This document shows positions 63,391 to 64,000 of a stretch of 64,000 nt of DNA, piece after piece (the stretch's first letter is position 1; each line of letters begins with the position of its first letter). The stretch comes from Corallococcus sp. EGB (GTDB lineage Bacteria; Myxococcota; Myxococcia; Myxococcales; Myxococcaceae). The stretch spans positions 6,049,356-6,113,355 of the forward strand of contig NZ_CP079946.1 of NCBI RefSeq assembly GCF_019968905.1, written 5' to 3'. The notes under the pieces are model-generated. The model saw only the letters and a program-made list of their open reading frames with translations. It ran no database searches and was not told the DNA's origin. A program made the translations under genes and the position numbers.

Positions 63391-63610
63391 GGTGTGCCTC
63401 CGGTGAATGGGCTGTGAGCGGTCTGTCCAACAAACAGCGGACGGGCGACCATCAGAGCGGCAATTCGCGCATGTCAATGCGTCGGCGCCCGGGAAGTCCT
63501 GAAAGCGGCAGCAACTTCCACAAATGCGCGGGCGCGCGGCGGCAGGACGACGCAGCTTCGTGCGAGAGTCCACGCCACTTCGCTGTTCTTGCCTTCAGGA
63601 GGGTGCCTCG

Positions 63611-63934
63611 ATGTTCATCGAAATCATCGTCCTGCCCCGCGAAGAGCAGCCCCCGAAGCGGCGCACCGGCAAGGCCTCCAAGGCTTCGCCGGCCCCGGAA
63701 GCGCGCAGCCGGGCGGAGCTGGCCAGCGAGTGGCGCGACGAGGGCAAGGCCTTCCACGACGCTGTCCTGGAGTTCATCAAGGCCCATCACCTGTTGGGCG
63801 CGGTGAAGTGGATGAGCGAGCCGGGGCTCCTGCCCCAGGTGACCCTCATCGCCTCGGAGCGCGTGCTGGAGAAGCTCCAGGCGGAGCCCCGCTTCGCCGC
63901 AGGCCGCTCGCTGACCATGAACCTGCAGAGCTGA
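63611..63934 (+). CDS. small hypothetical protein
   Basis: A 107-aa protein without a family I recognise. It starts with a hydrophobic strand (MFIEIIVLPRE), then a basic linker (PKRRTGKASKAS), then a mostly helical, well-packed domain (SRAELASEWRDEGKAFHDAVLEFIKAHHL, PQVTLIASERVLEKLQAEPRF). ATG 63611 has GGAGG about 8 bases upstream. No signal peptide or membrane segment. The gene stands alone after the VOC gene on the other strand. Confidence 0.7.
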   Translation: MFIEIIVLPREEQPPKRRTGKASKASPAPEARSRAELASEWRDEGKAFHDAVLEFIKAHHLLGAVKWMSEPGLLPQVTLIASERVLEKLQAEPRFAAGRSLTMNLQS

Positions 63935-64000
63935 ACGCCGCCCGCCCCACACGGCAGCCCGCCCCTCCTCCCCCTCCCCTTCCGCCCCCCGCCCGAGACA

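Overview
The window is chromosomal DNA from a high-GC myxobacterium, most likely of the Corallococcus/Myxococcus type. The grounds are strong G/C bias at third codon positions, many lipoproteins with long low-complexity segments, two adjacent transmembrane Ser/Thr kinases with PEGA domains, an MJ0042 zinc-finger/TPR protein, an ELWxxDGT-repeat lipoprotein, a PilZ-linked sigma-54 activator and a B12-dependent ribonucleotide reductase. I call 40 protein genes. No tRNA, rRNA, CRISPR array, insertion sequence or prophage was seen. Genus assignment is inference.

Layout. 0-3.1 kb: nrdJ with a possible NrdR box at the window edge. 3.1-17.4 kb: a giant MshEN-domain protein (predicted cyclic-di-GMP binding), a polyprenyl-phosphate sugar phosphotransferase, two glycosyltransferases, a coupled 85-aa unknown, a secreted patatin lipase, a Cys-rich lipoprotein, a GNAT enzyme and an O-antigen ligase/polymerase: a loose surface-polysaccharide neighbourhood. 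17.6-22.3 kb: a DHA2-type drug exporter, a TAP-like hydrolase lipoprotein and the ELWxxDGT lipoprotein. 22.5-26.1 kb: a phosphoketolase/acetate kinase operon (sugar phosphate to acetyl phosphate to acetate plus ATP). 26.15-26.67 kb: a noncoding array of about eight imperfect 67-72 bp units, each carrying a 15-bp palindrome. 26.7-41.3 kb: a long leftward block with purH, an MJ0042/TPR protein, purD, lptF and lptG tightly packed, preceded by a sigma-region-4-like protein with four cysteines, a MerR regulator, two Ser/Thr kinases and a small unknown.

41.5-64 kb: a lipoprotein with repeated anchor domains and a von Willebrand A domain, pssA, a penicillin-acylase-family lipoprotein, a small unknown, an orphan E1-like (ThiF) enzyme paired with a methyltransferase, a secreted alpha/beta hydrolase, a PilZ/AAA+/Fis sigma-54 activator divergent from a polysaccharide-lyase lipoprotein, a small lipoprotein, tesB, a GT39-like membrane protein, a large M36-like metalloprotease with fibronectin-like repeats, a VOC protein and a small unknown.

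Many convergent gene pairs are separated by perfect hairpins that can work as bidirectional terminators. The items I would look at first are the palindrome array (26.15-26.67 kb), the four-cysteine sigma-4-like protein (34.8-35.3 kb), the ThiF/methyltransferase pair with a hairpin over its ribosome site (48.95-50.54 kb), and the MshEN giant protein beside exopolysaccharide genes.
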